Below, piece after piece: positions 34,964-43,405 of a stretch of DNA of 64,000 nucleotides. The notes under the pieces were generated by a model. That model ran no database searches. It worked only from the letters and a program-made list of their open reading frames with translations, and was not told the origin of the DNA. Source of the DNA: Waterburya agarophytonicola KI4. Lineage in GTDB: Bacteria > Cyanobacteriota > Cyanobacteriia > Cyanobacteriales > Xenococcaceae. A program made the position numbers and the translations under genes. Numbering within the stretch: the first letter of the stretch is position 1; the number at the start of each line of letters is the position of its first letter. The stretch lies in NCBI RefSeq assembly GCF_020640915.1, contig NZ_JADWDC010000004.1, positions 62,001 to 126,000 of the forward strand. Direction: 5' to 3'.

Positions 34964-37900
34964 ATGCCTTTATCTGGTGGAGCTACTGACAAATTTGGCA
35001 ATCGATATGAAGGACTGTGGACAGTAGATTGCATAATAGATGTTATAGACGAAAAGGCTAGCTCAATTCGCCTAGAGCCACCAGGAGAAGAAGGGGAAGG
35101 AGTAGAGTTTTGGTTAGACAGGGATAATTGTCGTGAATATCATCAGGTAAAACGGCAAAACACACAAGGTCGTTGGTCGATTAGCGATTTAGCCAGCAAG
35201 CAAATATTGTCAAATTTTTACAAGAAACTGATTGAACCTAGCTCTAAATGCGTTTTTATTTCCACAGCTAAAGCTTATCAATTAGATGAATTAGCCGATA
35301 GAGCCAGAGGCTCGCAATCCTGGCAAGAGTTTAAAAAAGAGTTTTTTAGCTCTAAAGATTTGGAGCAAAGTTTTTACAAAATTGCTAGTCATTGGAGCGA
35401 ATATAGCGACAAAGAAATTGAAGAGGCAATCTCAGCAATTAATAATAGTAAACCAAGCTCTACCCATATACAGATAGATGGAATAGCGCAAAACGCATAT
35501 AAATTTCTCAAAAGAGTTGATGTTGAAACAGAAAGTGAAAGTAGACTAAGAAAAATTTTAGAAACTCGTCTTAGATATTTAGTAGAGAAAAATACTAATG
35601 ATCTATCTTTTCAAGACGAGTCGCCAACAATCGTAGATATATTAGCTCAATTTGCTTTAGACAAGGTTCATCATGAGTTAAATACTGTTGATATTTGGCA
35701 TCATCTTAAACAAAGGGGATATCGTCATCGCAATTGGAGCAAAGATTATCACGTATTAGCTGCTGTTCAAAATATTAATAATAGCTATGTTTCTAGACTA
35801 AAAGATATTGCGATCGCAGATAAGATAATTGCCCGTGATGAAACTCAAACTGTTCTGGAAAAACTAAAATACAGCTATGAAAAAAGAGCTTTACTGGTAA
35901 CGGGAGAAGCTGGAGTTGGCAAAAGTATAGTAATGCTTCAGGTGTTAGAAAATCTAATTAATGAAGGTGTTCCAATCCTATCTTTTCGCGTTGACAACCT
36001 CAATCCAGTAGCTCATCCAGATGATGTCGGTAAGCAGTTACAATTACCTGGTTCTCCTGCCACTGTATTAGCTAGTATTGCCCAAAAAAGAGAATGTGTT
36101 TTGGTAATCGATCAATTAGATGCAGTTAGCCTAACCTCTGGTCGTCATCCAGATTTTTTTGAGTGCATTAACGAAATTATTCAGCAAGCTTTAATTCATT
36201 CCAACATACATTTACTGGTAGCTTGTCGTAAATTCGATTTAGATAATGACCATAGATTAAAGAAGTTAACTGGGGAGCAAGGGATTGCTGAAACTATAAA
36301 CATTAATCGCCTTACTCATGACAAGGTTAAAGAGCTTGTTACAGAATTAAATTTAGATGTAAGTCGATTAAGTAGAAAACAGTTAGATTTATTATCGATT
36401 CCTCTACATCTTTATTTACTATCACAGATTGCTGAGGATTCAGACTTTAGTACTTTAAACTTTCAAACAGCTAAAGATCTATTCGATCGCTTTTGTGATT
36501 ACAAACAGGCAAAACTAAGAGAGCGTCTTGGTTATTCAGTAAAGTGGACTAAGGTAACTGACTCGCTTGTTAAATATATGAGTGATAAGCAAACTTTATT
36601 TGCTCCTGAAAATGTAGTCCGACACTACAAAGATGACGCAAAAATAATGACATCAGAGAATATATTAACTTGGAGTGGAAACAAAATTTCTTTTCTACAT
36701 CAAAGTTTTTTTGACTATTTATTTGTTGATTTTTTTGTAGAAAGTAATATCAATTTATTAGAGTTTCTGCAAGGCAATGAACAACATTTATTTCGGCGTA
36801 CTCAAGTCAGACAGATTTTAATTCACGAAAGAGAAACCGATCCTGATGAGTATATAGAACATCTTGAAGAATTGCTTACAAGTAATGATATTCGGTTTCA
36901 TATCAAACAAATAGTTTTTGCATGGTTGGGAACTTCAGAAGATCCGAAAGAAGAAGAATGGGAAATTTTAGCTTCTATTTTTGAAAGTGATGATACTTAT
37001 AGTATCAGTTCGGCTTGGTCGGCTATTTGTATGTCTATCTCTTGGTTTAGATTACTGCATTTAATAAGCGTAATAAAACAATGGCTCAATAGCGATCGAG
37101 AGCAAGATATCAATCGGGTAATTTATTTATTATGGAATGCTCAAAAAGGATCACCTGAAGTTGTTGCAGAAGTTTTAATTTCCTACATTAACGTTTCAGA
37201 AGAATGGGATCGACGTATTAATAAGATAATTAATCGCCTTGAGCTTGGAAATAATCATCAAATCTTCGATCTTTTTGCATATCTAATAAAAAAAGGTCAT
37301 TTTGTAGGAAAGAGTAAAACCGTTAATCATGAAAGAGATTTTTGGTCACAAATACATTCTTTAGTCAGAAAAAGACCTGATTGGGCTTGTGAGGCGATCA
37401 CAATTTATCTAAATCATTATCTAGATTTAAGCGTTGAAAATGGGCAAAATAATTTGTTCGCAAGAGATAATGATATTTATCCCTACAGTCAGAGTGCTGA
37501 TAGTGCGATTAATGAAACTGCCAAGAAATCTCCTAAATCTTTTGTTGTTAATGTTCTTCCATTTATTATTAGAATTGTCAAATTAAATGTAATTACTTCC
37601 GACGAGAAAATATTGAAAGATAAAGTATGGAAATACAAACATTATGGCTCTTATTACAATTTTGAGGACGTTCTTTTAATACATTTAGAAAATGCACTTC
37701 GCAACTTAGCAATTAATCAATCAGATAAATGTTCTGAAATTATTAATAATCACCTCATCCCGAATCGTGGTTACGACACCATAAAATATTTGTTGATTCG
37801 TACTTTTGCTGCTGATGGAGCTATATTCGCCAATGAAGCTGCTGATTTTCTCTGCGAAGAGCCAAGTAGATTAGCTACGGGATACGAGATTTGTAATGGT

Positions 37901-39883
37901 AATATTCATGCTTCTCCATATTGGGCAACACATCAGCTCTTAGTTGAGATAATTCCTTACTGTTCCACAACAAAACTAAAACAAATTGAAAGCTTGATAT
38001 TAAATTATTATCCGCAGTGGAATGGACTAAAGCAATATCAGTCTGATTTAATTTTGACTTTGCACAGTCAAAAGATAGAAATAATATTTAAGTTTTTGAA
38101 TCTATATCCAGAGCTACTTTACTGCATATATGTTTGTCAAACATATCAGTATTTAGAAAAAGTTCGCAAATATATCAAGTATACTCACCATCTATTAGGA
38201 TATCCACAGTTTACGCTATTAAACAGTTTTCGAGTTAGTGTTATCTCGCAATTGAACACTATATTGCCGAAGATAGTTGCATTTTTACTATCTGTTAAAG
38301 CCAATTATTTTAAGATTTCGTATCTAATTTTATTAAGTAGTAACAGACTTTTTGACTTAAGCGATGTTGTTGTTAATCGTTTGAGTGAATGGCAACGTAA
38401 GTTTAAATCAATAGGATTAATAGAAGATATAGAAGTTATTCAGCCTCCTGAAGCCATAGAAGCTTACGCAGTAGGTTCTCCAATTGAGCAGGATTCAGCA
38501 GACTACATGACAGATAAAGAATGGCTTAAAGCAATTTCTGCATACAGTGAAAGCGATATGAGATATAGATCGGACTTTACTAAAGGTGGAGCAGTAGAGC
38601 TATCGCGAACTTTAGAAAAATGCGTTCAAAAAGAACCTGTTCGTTTTGTTAATTTAATTGGACTTTTACCCGATGATACTAATACATCTTATTTCGATGC
38701 GGTGCTTCGTGGCATTGCAGAAGTAGAAGAAATAGACATTAGAATTGCTTTAAGTGCGGTTCAGAGGTGCGATCGATTACCTGGAAAACCCTGTGGAAGT
38801 TCTATTAGTTGGCTGTTCCAAAAATTAGCACGCTTACCTTGGTCTATTGGAGCTTTAAACATAATAATCTGCTATGCAACCACCGATCCAGATCCAGATC
38901 GAGAGCTATGGCGTACTGAGGCTTCAAATGGTCAGGTTTACTATGGTGGTGAAGTTTTTACGGCTGGCATAAATTCTGTTAGAGGTGCTGCGGTACAAGC
39001 GATCGCAAAACTAATTTTTGCCGACAAAACTCGTGGTGCTTATTTCCAATATGCCCTAGAGCAAATGGTTAGGGATAAATCTCTGGCTGTGCGTTCTTGT
39101 GCTGCTGAAGCATTAGTAGCCATGTTAAATTACGATCGCGATTTGGCAGTCAAATTATTTTTGACGCTTTGCGATACAGAAGATATTATTTTAGGAACAC
39201 AAACTGTTGATAGATTTTTATACTATGCAACACATAATCATCTTGAGACTCTCAAACCAATCTTAGAGAGAATGATATACTCTGATTCTCCACAAGCAGT
39301 AAAAGCGGGTGCGAGACAATCTTGTATAGCAGCTTTGGGAAATGAACAAGCCCAATCTTTAGTAGATTATTGTTTATCATCAGGAACTACCGCACATCGA
39401 AAAGCTTTGGCTCAAGTTTTTGCGAGTAATTTTAAATCCGCAGATTTTCGCCAATACTGCGAAGATGGATTGATTAAGCTTTTTCAAGATTCAGACGAAG
39501 AGGTTCGTTCTCAAGCAGCTAGATGTTTTTATGAACTAAAAGAAAATGAATTAGAAAATCATACAAATCTGCTGAAGGCATTCGTTAACAGTCCTTCTTT
39601 TGCTAGTGATTCGGAAGACTTAATCTATGCACTTGAAAAAACTACAGCCAAATTGCCAAAAGAAACCTACTTAGTTTGCGATCGCTTTGTCAAAAACCTT
39701 CAAGCGCAACAGCCAGAACAAAAAAGTTACATCAGAGATGGAGATCGAATTAGTCAATTACTTATAAGACTCTACACTCAATCAAAGAGACAAATGCGAG
39801 CGCAATGCTTAGATTTAATTGATCGCCTGTGTGAAATGAATGTTTATGGCTTAGATCGAGCTTTACTTGAATATGAAAGGTGA
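34964..39883 (+). CDS. Cap4-like nuclease-STAND NTPase-HEAT fusion, candidate defence protein
   Basis: 1639 aa. Residues 1-130 look like a Cap4/DUF4297 PD-(D/E)xK nuclease: SGGATDKFGNRYEGLW, IRLEPPG (Glu38), GVEFWL and the catalytic-type HQVKRQ (Gln61, Lys63). A STAND/NACHT ATPase follows: Walker A GEAGVGKS (314-321) and Walker B VLVIDQLDAVS (379-389). Then comes a long helical region with HEAT-like repeats near the end (about 1340-1530, e.g. DSDEEVRSQAARCFYEL). This layout is that of Avs-type sensors, which detect phage proteins and cut DNA. It stands alone, between the 30-base inverted repeats and next to a recombinase. Immune function is inferred, not shown. Confidence 0.8.
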   Translation: MPLSGGATDKFGNRYEGLWTVDCIIDVIDEKASSIRLEPPGEEGEGVEFWLDRDNCREYHQVKRQNTQGRWSISDLASKQILSNFYKKLIEPSSKCVFISTAKAYQLDELADRARGSQSWQEFKKEFFSSKDLEQSFYKIASHWSEYSDKEIEEAISAINNSKPSSTHIQIDGIAQNAYKFLKRVDVETESESRLRKILETRLRYLVEKNTNDLSFQDESPTIVDILAQFALDKVHHELNTVDIWHHLKQRGYRHRNWSKDYHVLAAVQNINNSYVSRLKDIAIADKIIARDETQTVLEKLKYSYEKRALLVTGEAGVGKSIVMLQVLENLINEGVPILSFRVDNLNPVAHPDDVGKQLQLPGSPATVLASIAQKRECVLVIDQLDAVSLTSGRHPDFFECINEIIQQALIHSNIHLLVACRKFDLDNDHRLKKLTGEQGIAETININRLTHDKVKELVTELNLDVSRLSRKQLDLLSIPLHLYLLSQIAEDSDFSTLNFQTAKDLFDRFCDYKQAKLRERLGYSVKWTKVTDSLVKYMSDKQTLFAPENVVRHYKDDAKIMTSENILTWSGNKISFLHQSFFDYLFVDFFVESNINLLEFLQGNEQHLFRRTQVRQILIHERETDPDEYIEHLEELLTSNDIRFHIKQIVFAWLGTSEDPKEEEWEILASIFESDDTYSISSAWSAICMSISWFRLLHLISVIKQWLNSDREQDINRVIYLLWNAQKGSPEVVAEVLISYINVSEEWDRRINKIINRLELGNNHQIFDLFAYLIKKGHFVGKSKTVNHERDFWSQIHSLVRKRPDWACEAITIYLNHYLDLSVENGQNNLFARDNDIYPYSQSADSAINETAKKSPKSFVVNVLPFIIRIVKLNVITSDEKILKDKVWKYKHYGSYYNFEDVLLIHLENALRNLAINQSDKCSEIINNHLIPNRGYDTIKYLLIRTFAADGAIFANEAADFLCEEPSRLATGYEICNGNIHASPYWATHQLLVEIIPYCSTTKLKQIESLILNYYPQWNGLKQYQSDLILTLHSQKIEIIFKFLNLYPELLYCIYVCQTYQYLEKVRKYIKYTHHLLGYPQFTLLNSFRVSVISQLNTILPKIVAFLLSVKANYFKISYLILLSSNRLFDLSDVVVNRLSEWQRKFKSIGLIEDIEVIQPPEAIEAYAVGSPIEQDSADYMTDKEWLKAISAYSESDMRYRSDFTKGGAVELSRTLEKCVQKEPVRFVNLIGLLPDDTNTSYFDAVLRGIAEVEEIDIRIALSAVQRCDRLPGKPCGSSISWLFQKLARLPWSIGALNIIICYATTDPDPDRELWRTEASNGQVYYGGEVFTAGINSVRGAAVQAIAKLIFADKTRGAYFQYALEQMVRDKSLAVRSCAAEALVAMLNYDRDLAVKLFLTLCDTEDIILGTQTVDRFLYYATHNHLETLKPILERMIYSDSPQAVKAGARQSCIAALGNEQAQSLVDYCLSSGTTAHRKALAQVFASNFKSADFRQYCEDGLIKLFQDSDEEVRSQAARCFYELKENELENHTNLLKAFVNSPSFASDSEDLIYALEKTTAKLPKETYLVCDRFVKNLQAQQPEQKSYIRDGDRISQLLIRLYTQSKRQMRAQCLDLIDRLCEMNVYGLDRALLEYER

Positions 39884-39929
39884 GTCCTCAATTGCGATTG
39901 CTTAACAGCAAAATATTACGCCAGATTTT

Positions 39930-40062
39930 TGCAACTTATGGTTTATTCAGTTCGGATATTATCAATTTATGTGTTAATTATTTTCAACTTATGCGTTAAT
40001 AACTATACTCAAAGCATTAAAAACCCATAAAGATATTTGCAACTTATGAGTTAACCAACACG
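39930..40062 (+). repeat. Phased array of four CARCTTATGnGTTAA repeats
   Basis: Four copies in the same direction: TGCAACTTATGGTTTAT (core at 39932), TCAATTTATGTGTTAAT (39963), TCAACTTATGCGTTAAT (39985) and TGCAACTTATGAGTTAACC (40039). Core spacings are 31, 22 and 54 bases, close to 3, 2 and 5 helical turns, so proteins would bind on one face. The last copy extends to the 30-base right inverted repeat (40033-40062). It fills the gap between the STAND gene and the recombinase and could be a recombination site, an iteron set or an operator. Confidence 0.7.
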
Positions 40063-40160
40063 ATTGAGTCGTAAATCGAAAATTAAGGTAGACCTGAGAT
40101 ACATAAATAGTTAGACGTTTAATGGGATAATTCTTAACTAAATATATATTGAGAATTTTC

Positions 40161-41174
40161 ATGTCCGAGCTGACGAGTGTTGTTACTCGTTTAGAAGCAT
40201 CACTAGTTACCCCTATTGGTTCGTCATTCCCGATTGAAAGCGAACCAGATGTTGTTGCTCAATTATTAGCCCTAAAGCGATCGCCAAATACTAGAAGAGC
40301 TTACTCAAAAGATATCAAAGATTTTTTTCAAGTAATAGTAGAATCCGAACCGACAAGAGATTTAGTTCTAGAATTTCTTCACCTGGAACAAACTCAAGCA
40401 GTACAGTTGGTTCTCAACTATAAAGCTAAATTAATTAATAAAGAATTAAAAGCTGCGACAATTAACCGCCGTTTAGCTGCGCTCAAATCTCTGACAAAAA
40501 TTGGTCGAAATATTGGAGTTTGTAACTATACTCTTGAAAATATTCCTAGAGAGAAAAATCAACCCTATCGAGATACGACAGGAGTTGATAAAGATGCTAT
40601 TAACCGAGTGTTTGTTTTGGCAGAACAAGTTAAAAAAGCAAAAACTCATCGCTCTAGATTAAAAGGAATTAGGGACTACGCATTGCTAAGATTGCTATGG
40701 GGCAACGCCCTGCGTCGAGGAGAAATATCATCAAGCAATATTAGTGATTTTAATTTTGGGGCTAAAACTCTCTTGATTATAGGTAAAGGAAGCGGCGGAG
40801 AAAAACAAAAAATTACCTTACCTCCAAAAAGTGCGATCGCTATTTCCGAATGGTTATTAGCAAGAGGAGAAGATGCAATTGACGCACCGTTATTTACTGC
40901 GGTAGATAACGCTAATTATGGCAAGCGATTGAGTGGGAATGCTATTTATACGATGGTTGATAAGCTGTGTGTCGCTGCTGGTATTCCGAAAAAAATGTCA
41001 CCCCATAGAATTAGACATAGTGCCATTACTGCTGCTTTAGATGCGACAGACGGTAATATTAGAAAGGTACAAAAACTAAGCCGTCACAAAGACATCAATA
41101 CGGTAATGACTTACGACGATAACCGTAGTAATGACCAAGATGAAATGAGTCAATTACTCGATGATTTAATTTAG
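40161..41174 (+). CDS. Tyrosine recombinase / integrase
   Basis: 337 aa from ATG 40161 (a TTG four codons earlier is less likely). A SAM-like core-binding domain (about 30-130; SPNTRRAYSKDIKDFF, AATINRRLAALKSL) precedes the catalytic domain. Active-site residues are visible: Arg in WGNALRRGEI, His-x-x-Arg in MSPHRIRHSAIT, His in KLSRHKDI and Tyr in TVMTYDDNR. It catalyses site-specific cutting and joining of DNA. The repeat array directly in front and the inverted 30-mer beyond the STAND gene are plausible substrates (inference). Confidence 0.93.
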   Translation: MSELTSVVTRLEASLVTPIGSSFPIESEPDVVAQLLALKRSPNTRRAYSKDIKDFFQVIVESEPTRDLVLEFLHLEQTQAVQLVLNYKAKLINKELKAATINRRLAALKSLTKIGRNIGVCNYTLENIPREKNQPYRDTTGVDKDAINRVFVLAEQVKKAKTHRSRLKGIRDYALLRLLWGNALRRGEISSSNISDFNFGAKTLLIIGKGSGGEKQKITLPPKSAIAISEWLLARGEDAIDAPLFTAVDNANYGKRLSGNAIYTMVDKLCVAAGIPKKMSPHRIRHSAITAALDATDGNIRKVQKLSRHKDINTVMTYDDNRSNDQDEMSQLLDDLI

Positions 41175-41283
41175 TATGATTTGATGAATAGTCAAAAAAG
41201 AACTACTGTAACTTGAAGGATAAAATGGCACCAATGTGGCACTAATGGAATCATAAAATGACACTTCTCTGAAAGTTCATCTA

Positions 41284-41763
41284 GGCGTTGTGACAGCAAA
41301 CGGACAAAATAATGCTCTCTCGTATAATTCGATAAAATAAATTTCTGAAACCTTTACTCCATAGTGCTTTTGATTTTTGTTGGCAAATACTCTGTGGAAT
41401 AAGCTTCCTACTAGGTGTGCATCTCTCACCATCAATTAAGAATCTATATTCCAAGTTCCAGAACCTTCTTGAGATTCAGCCCAAGCTAAAGCTTCCGTAT
41501 CTCTTTTTTTTGAACCAACATCGTAGTAATTCCACAATTCATTTTCAGATAATCTTCCGAGTCCATCACACCAATCACACTTATTGTCGGCGTAATTGTC
41601 ATCAACTCCAGTCCCATTACAGGCAGGACAATCATGTATGAGACATAATTAAATCATATTCATCACGTTATTATTTAGCTTAAATTACTTCGAGTTCAAC
41701 TGTGCATATAAGTAAACTTGTACGAAAGAGCATTGTTTTTTGTCCGTTTGCTGTCCCAACGCC
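41284..41763. mobile_element. 480-bp element with 41/43-base terminal inverted repeats
   Basis: Left end starts GGCGTTGTGACAGCAAACGG; right end finishes CCGTTTGCTGTCCCAACGCC. The two arms match over about 36 of 41 positions, with two extra Ts on the right. No transposase is inside, only a broken small gene (41436-41646), so it is a non-autonomous or deleted element. No target duplication is visible. The right end abuts a truncated multicopper oxidase. IS family not assigned. Confidence 0.75.
41436..41646 (-). pseudogene. Small DnaJ-type zinc-finger protein, frameshifted
   Basis: ATG at 41646 opens MSHT and stops at once; four bases later another frame runs to TAA 41436-41438. Removing four bases (a CATA/ACAT-type duplication) joins them into about 68 aa: MSHDCPACNGTG, then KCDWCDGLGRLSENELW and a tail ending WNIDS. 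The two CxxCxGxG units resemble half of a DnaJ zinc finger. It lies inside the 480-bp element as cargo. The plus-strand frame across it is only its shadow. Confidence 0.6.
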
Positions 41764-41794
41764 ATTTATGGTTCTCCGATAACATTCCGATTAG

Positions 41795-42103
41795 GCTGAC
41801 GAACTCCAGGGCGATCGCATTCACACTCAAGTAAAACTCAATACTGTTGAAGATTGGGAATTAATTAATACGGGAGTAATGGATCATCCCTTCCACGTTC
41901 ACGGGAATGCTTTTCAAGTCATTAGTCGCGACGGTCAACCAGAATCTTTACTAGCTTGGCGAGATACGGTGCTAGTAAAAAGAGGAGAAACCGTGCGTAT
42001 CCGCATACCTTTTAATGATTTTACGGGTAAAACTGTCTATCACTGTCATGTTCTCGACCACGAAGATTTAGGCATGATGGGTAATTTAATGATTGAATCT
42101 TAA
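41795..42103 (+). pseudogene. Multicopper oxidase, C-terminal fragment
   Basis: In-frame coding starts after TAG 41792-41794 and continues to TAA 42103, about 102 aa: RIHTQVKLNTVEDWELINTG, DHPFHVHGNAFQVI, and the type 1/3 copper motif TVYHCHVLDHEDLGMMG (His-Cys-His...His...Met). Roughly the first three quarters of the enzyme are missing; the DNA to the left belongs to the 480-bp element. The internal ATG at 41879 gives no functional product. A complete but different two-domain oxidase is at 53568-54647. Confidence 0.75.
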
Positions 42104-42313
42104 TTGTTAGCAATTGTTTAAAAAAGTAGTTATAAATTAACTATTTCCAATAAAAAGGTAATTATAAAATTGGCATGAAATATATACATTATTTCTTAGC
42201 TAACTGTTGCTGAGTTTATTAATAGACAATAATGAAAAAATGATGAAATGCAGCTATATCTAAAGCAATAAATACAGTTTATAGCGATCGATAGAAGTAT
42301 TAATAACAATCAA

Positions 42314-42351
42314 TTCCTATTATTTTGATATTGCCAATTAAGTAATAGGAA
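42314..42351 (+). promoter_or_regulatory. Stem-loop covering the ribosome binding site of the Csp gene
   Basis: TTCCTATTA (42314-42322) pairs exactly with TAATAGGAA (42343-42351), and the second arm contains the AGGAA ribosome binding site for the ATG at 42359. The structure could block translation until opened, or the DNA dyad could be an operator. The rest of 42104-42313 is AT-rich with no gene. Confidence 0.45.
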
Positions 42352-42358
42352 ATATCTA

Positions 42359-42694
42359 ATGTTATTAGTTCACGAAGAATATCAATCCAGCTTCGATGTC
42401 GCGATGAAATGTGCAGTGGAATGCGAACACTGTGCTGAAGCCTGTATGGGCAATCCCGATATGCTCCAGTGCGCTCGCACTTGCCTCGACTGTGCGGAGA
42501 TATGCCGTACTATCTCTACGTATATGGTGCGCGGTTCTCGCTTCATTCCCAACTTAACCAAAGCCTGTGCCGAGATTTGTACCGCTTGCGCTGAAGAATG
42601 CGGTTCTCATGACATGGATCATTGCCAAAAATGCGCTCAGGCTTGTCGCGAAGCAGTTGAAGAATACAACAAAATTGCTGCTGTAGCTGCCTAG
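42359..42694 (+). CDS. Four-helix-bundle copper-binding protein (Csp-like, DUF326)
   Basis: 111 aa with 15 or so Cys, arranged as Cx3C/Cx2C in helices: CAVECEHCAEAC, CARTCLDCAEIC, CAEICTACAEEC and CQKCAQAC. This is the pattern of bacterial copper-storage proteins, where the Cys line the core of a four-helix bundle and bind many Cu(I). There is no signal peptide, so it resembles the cytosolic Csp3 type. It heads the copper block of the island; a stem-loop overlaps its ribosome binding site. Confidence 0.88.
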   Translation: MLLVHEEYQSSFDVAMKCAVECEHCAEACMGNPDMLQCARTCLDCAEICRTISTYMVRGSRFIPNLTKACAEICTACAEECGSHDMDHCQKCAQACREAVEEYNKIAAVAA

Positions 42695-42703
42695 AAAAAA
42701 ATA

Positions 42704-42749
42704 AGCGGAGGCTGAAAAGTTTTTAACATTTAGCTTTTCTCTTTCCGCT
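42704..42749 (+). terminator. Hairpin after the Csp gene
   Basis: AGCGGA and GAAAAG pair with CTTTTC and TCCGCT around a T-rich loop. It begins ten bases after the Csp stop codon and ends 42 bases before the DUF305 gene. It looks like a terminator or attenuator, though no U-run follows. Confidence 0.45.
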
Positions 42750-42791
42750 ACACACTTTTATTTATCGACATCATTAAATCTCTCATTCGCT

Positions 42792-43295
42792 ATGAAATCT
42801 ACTTACGACTCTAAATCTAAATCCGAGATGAAATCAAAATCGAGCATGAAGCCTTATATTACTTTGTTTATTTCATTGGTAATTTCCTACGTGGTGATGT
42901 TTGCCATCATGTTTTCGCGGGTCAACGAGTGGAGTAACTTGTTTATCAGCTTAAACCAAGTGTATATGACGGGATTAATGATCTCGACGATGCTCATTAT
43001 TATGCTGCTGACAATGGGTTCTATGTTTGCCAACAAAACCCTAAATCTCGTGCTTCTGGCATCGGGAGTAGCACTGATCTTAATGTTCTGGACTTTAGTA
43101 AGAAATCAAGTAGGAGTTGGAAACCAACAGTTTTTGCGCTCGATGATTCCCCACCATGCTGCTGCAATTCTCGTCTGTCAGCAATCATCTTTGACTAATC
43201 CCCGCATTGAAGAATTATGTGTGGAGATCGTTAAGACTCAAAAGGAAGAGATTGCAATTATGAAAGAACTGATGGAGACACCCGATCTAAGTTGA
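42792..43295 (+). CDS. DUF305 membrane protein
   Basis: 167 aa. Three hydrophobic segments (about 27-48, 55-77, 80-100) are followed by a DUF305 motif: FLRSMIPHHAAAILVCQQ, then EIVKTQKEEIAIMKELM. DUF305 proteins often sit in copper-resistance clusters, and the HH pair may bind metal. The protein begins with a Ser/Lys-rich cytoplasmic stretch. It lies between Csp and CopB genes on the same strand. Confidence 0.8.
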   Translation: MKSTYDSKSKSEMKSKSSMKPYITLFISLVISYVVMFAIMFSRVNEWSNLFISLNQVYMTGLMISTMLIIMLLTMGSMFANKTLNLVLLASGVALILMFWTLVRNQVGVGNQQFLRSMIPHHAAAILVCQQSSLTNPRIEELCVEIVKTQKEEIAIMKELMETPDLS

Positions 43296-43343
43296 GGGCT
43301 GTATAGCGATTACGCTGCGCTTATTAAAGATCGTAAATAATTA

Positions 43344-43374
43344 TTGACTCTCTAGCTAGGTAGAGATTGAAAAC
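43344..43374 (+). promoter_or_regulatory. MerR/CueR-type promoter of copB (weaker)
   Basis: TTGACT (43344-43349), a 19-base spacer with the dyad CTCTAGCTAGGTAGAGA, then a poor -10 (GAAAAC, 43369-43374). The long spacer with a dyad is the hallmark of MerR-family control. Transcription would begin near 43381, downstream of the TTG at 43367, so translation must start at the ATG 43406. Confidence 0.6.
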
Positions 43375-43405
43375 TAAATATAGTTGCTTTTTAGGTTTAA
43401 CTTCT

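Noticed and set aside
41417-41641. Plus-strand frame of 74 codons in the 480-bp element
   Set aside because: It lies opposite the frameshifted zinc-finger gene, whose minus-strand reading gives the clear CxxCxGxG motifs.
43367-43405. TTG start for CopB with 13 extra residues
   Set aside because: The MerR-type promoter puts the transcription start near 43381, downstream of this codon.
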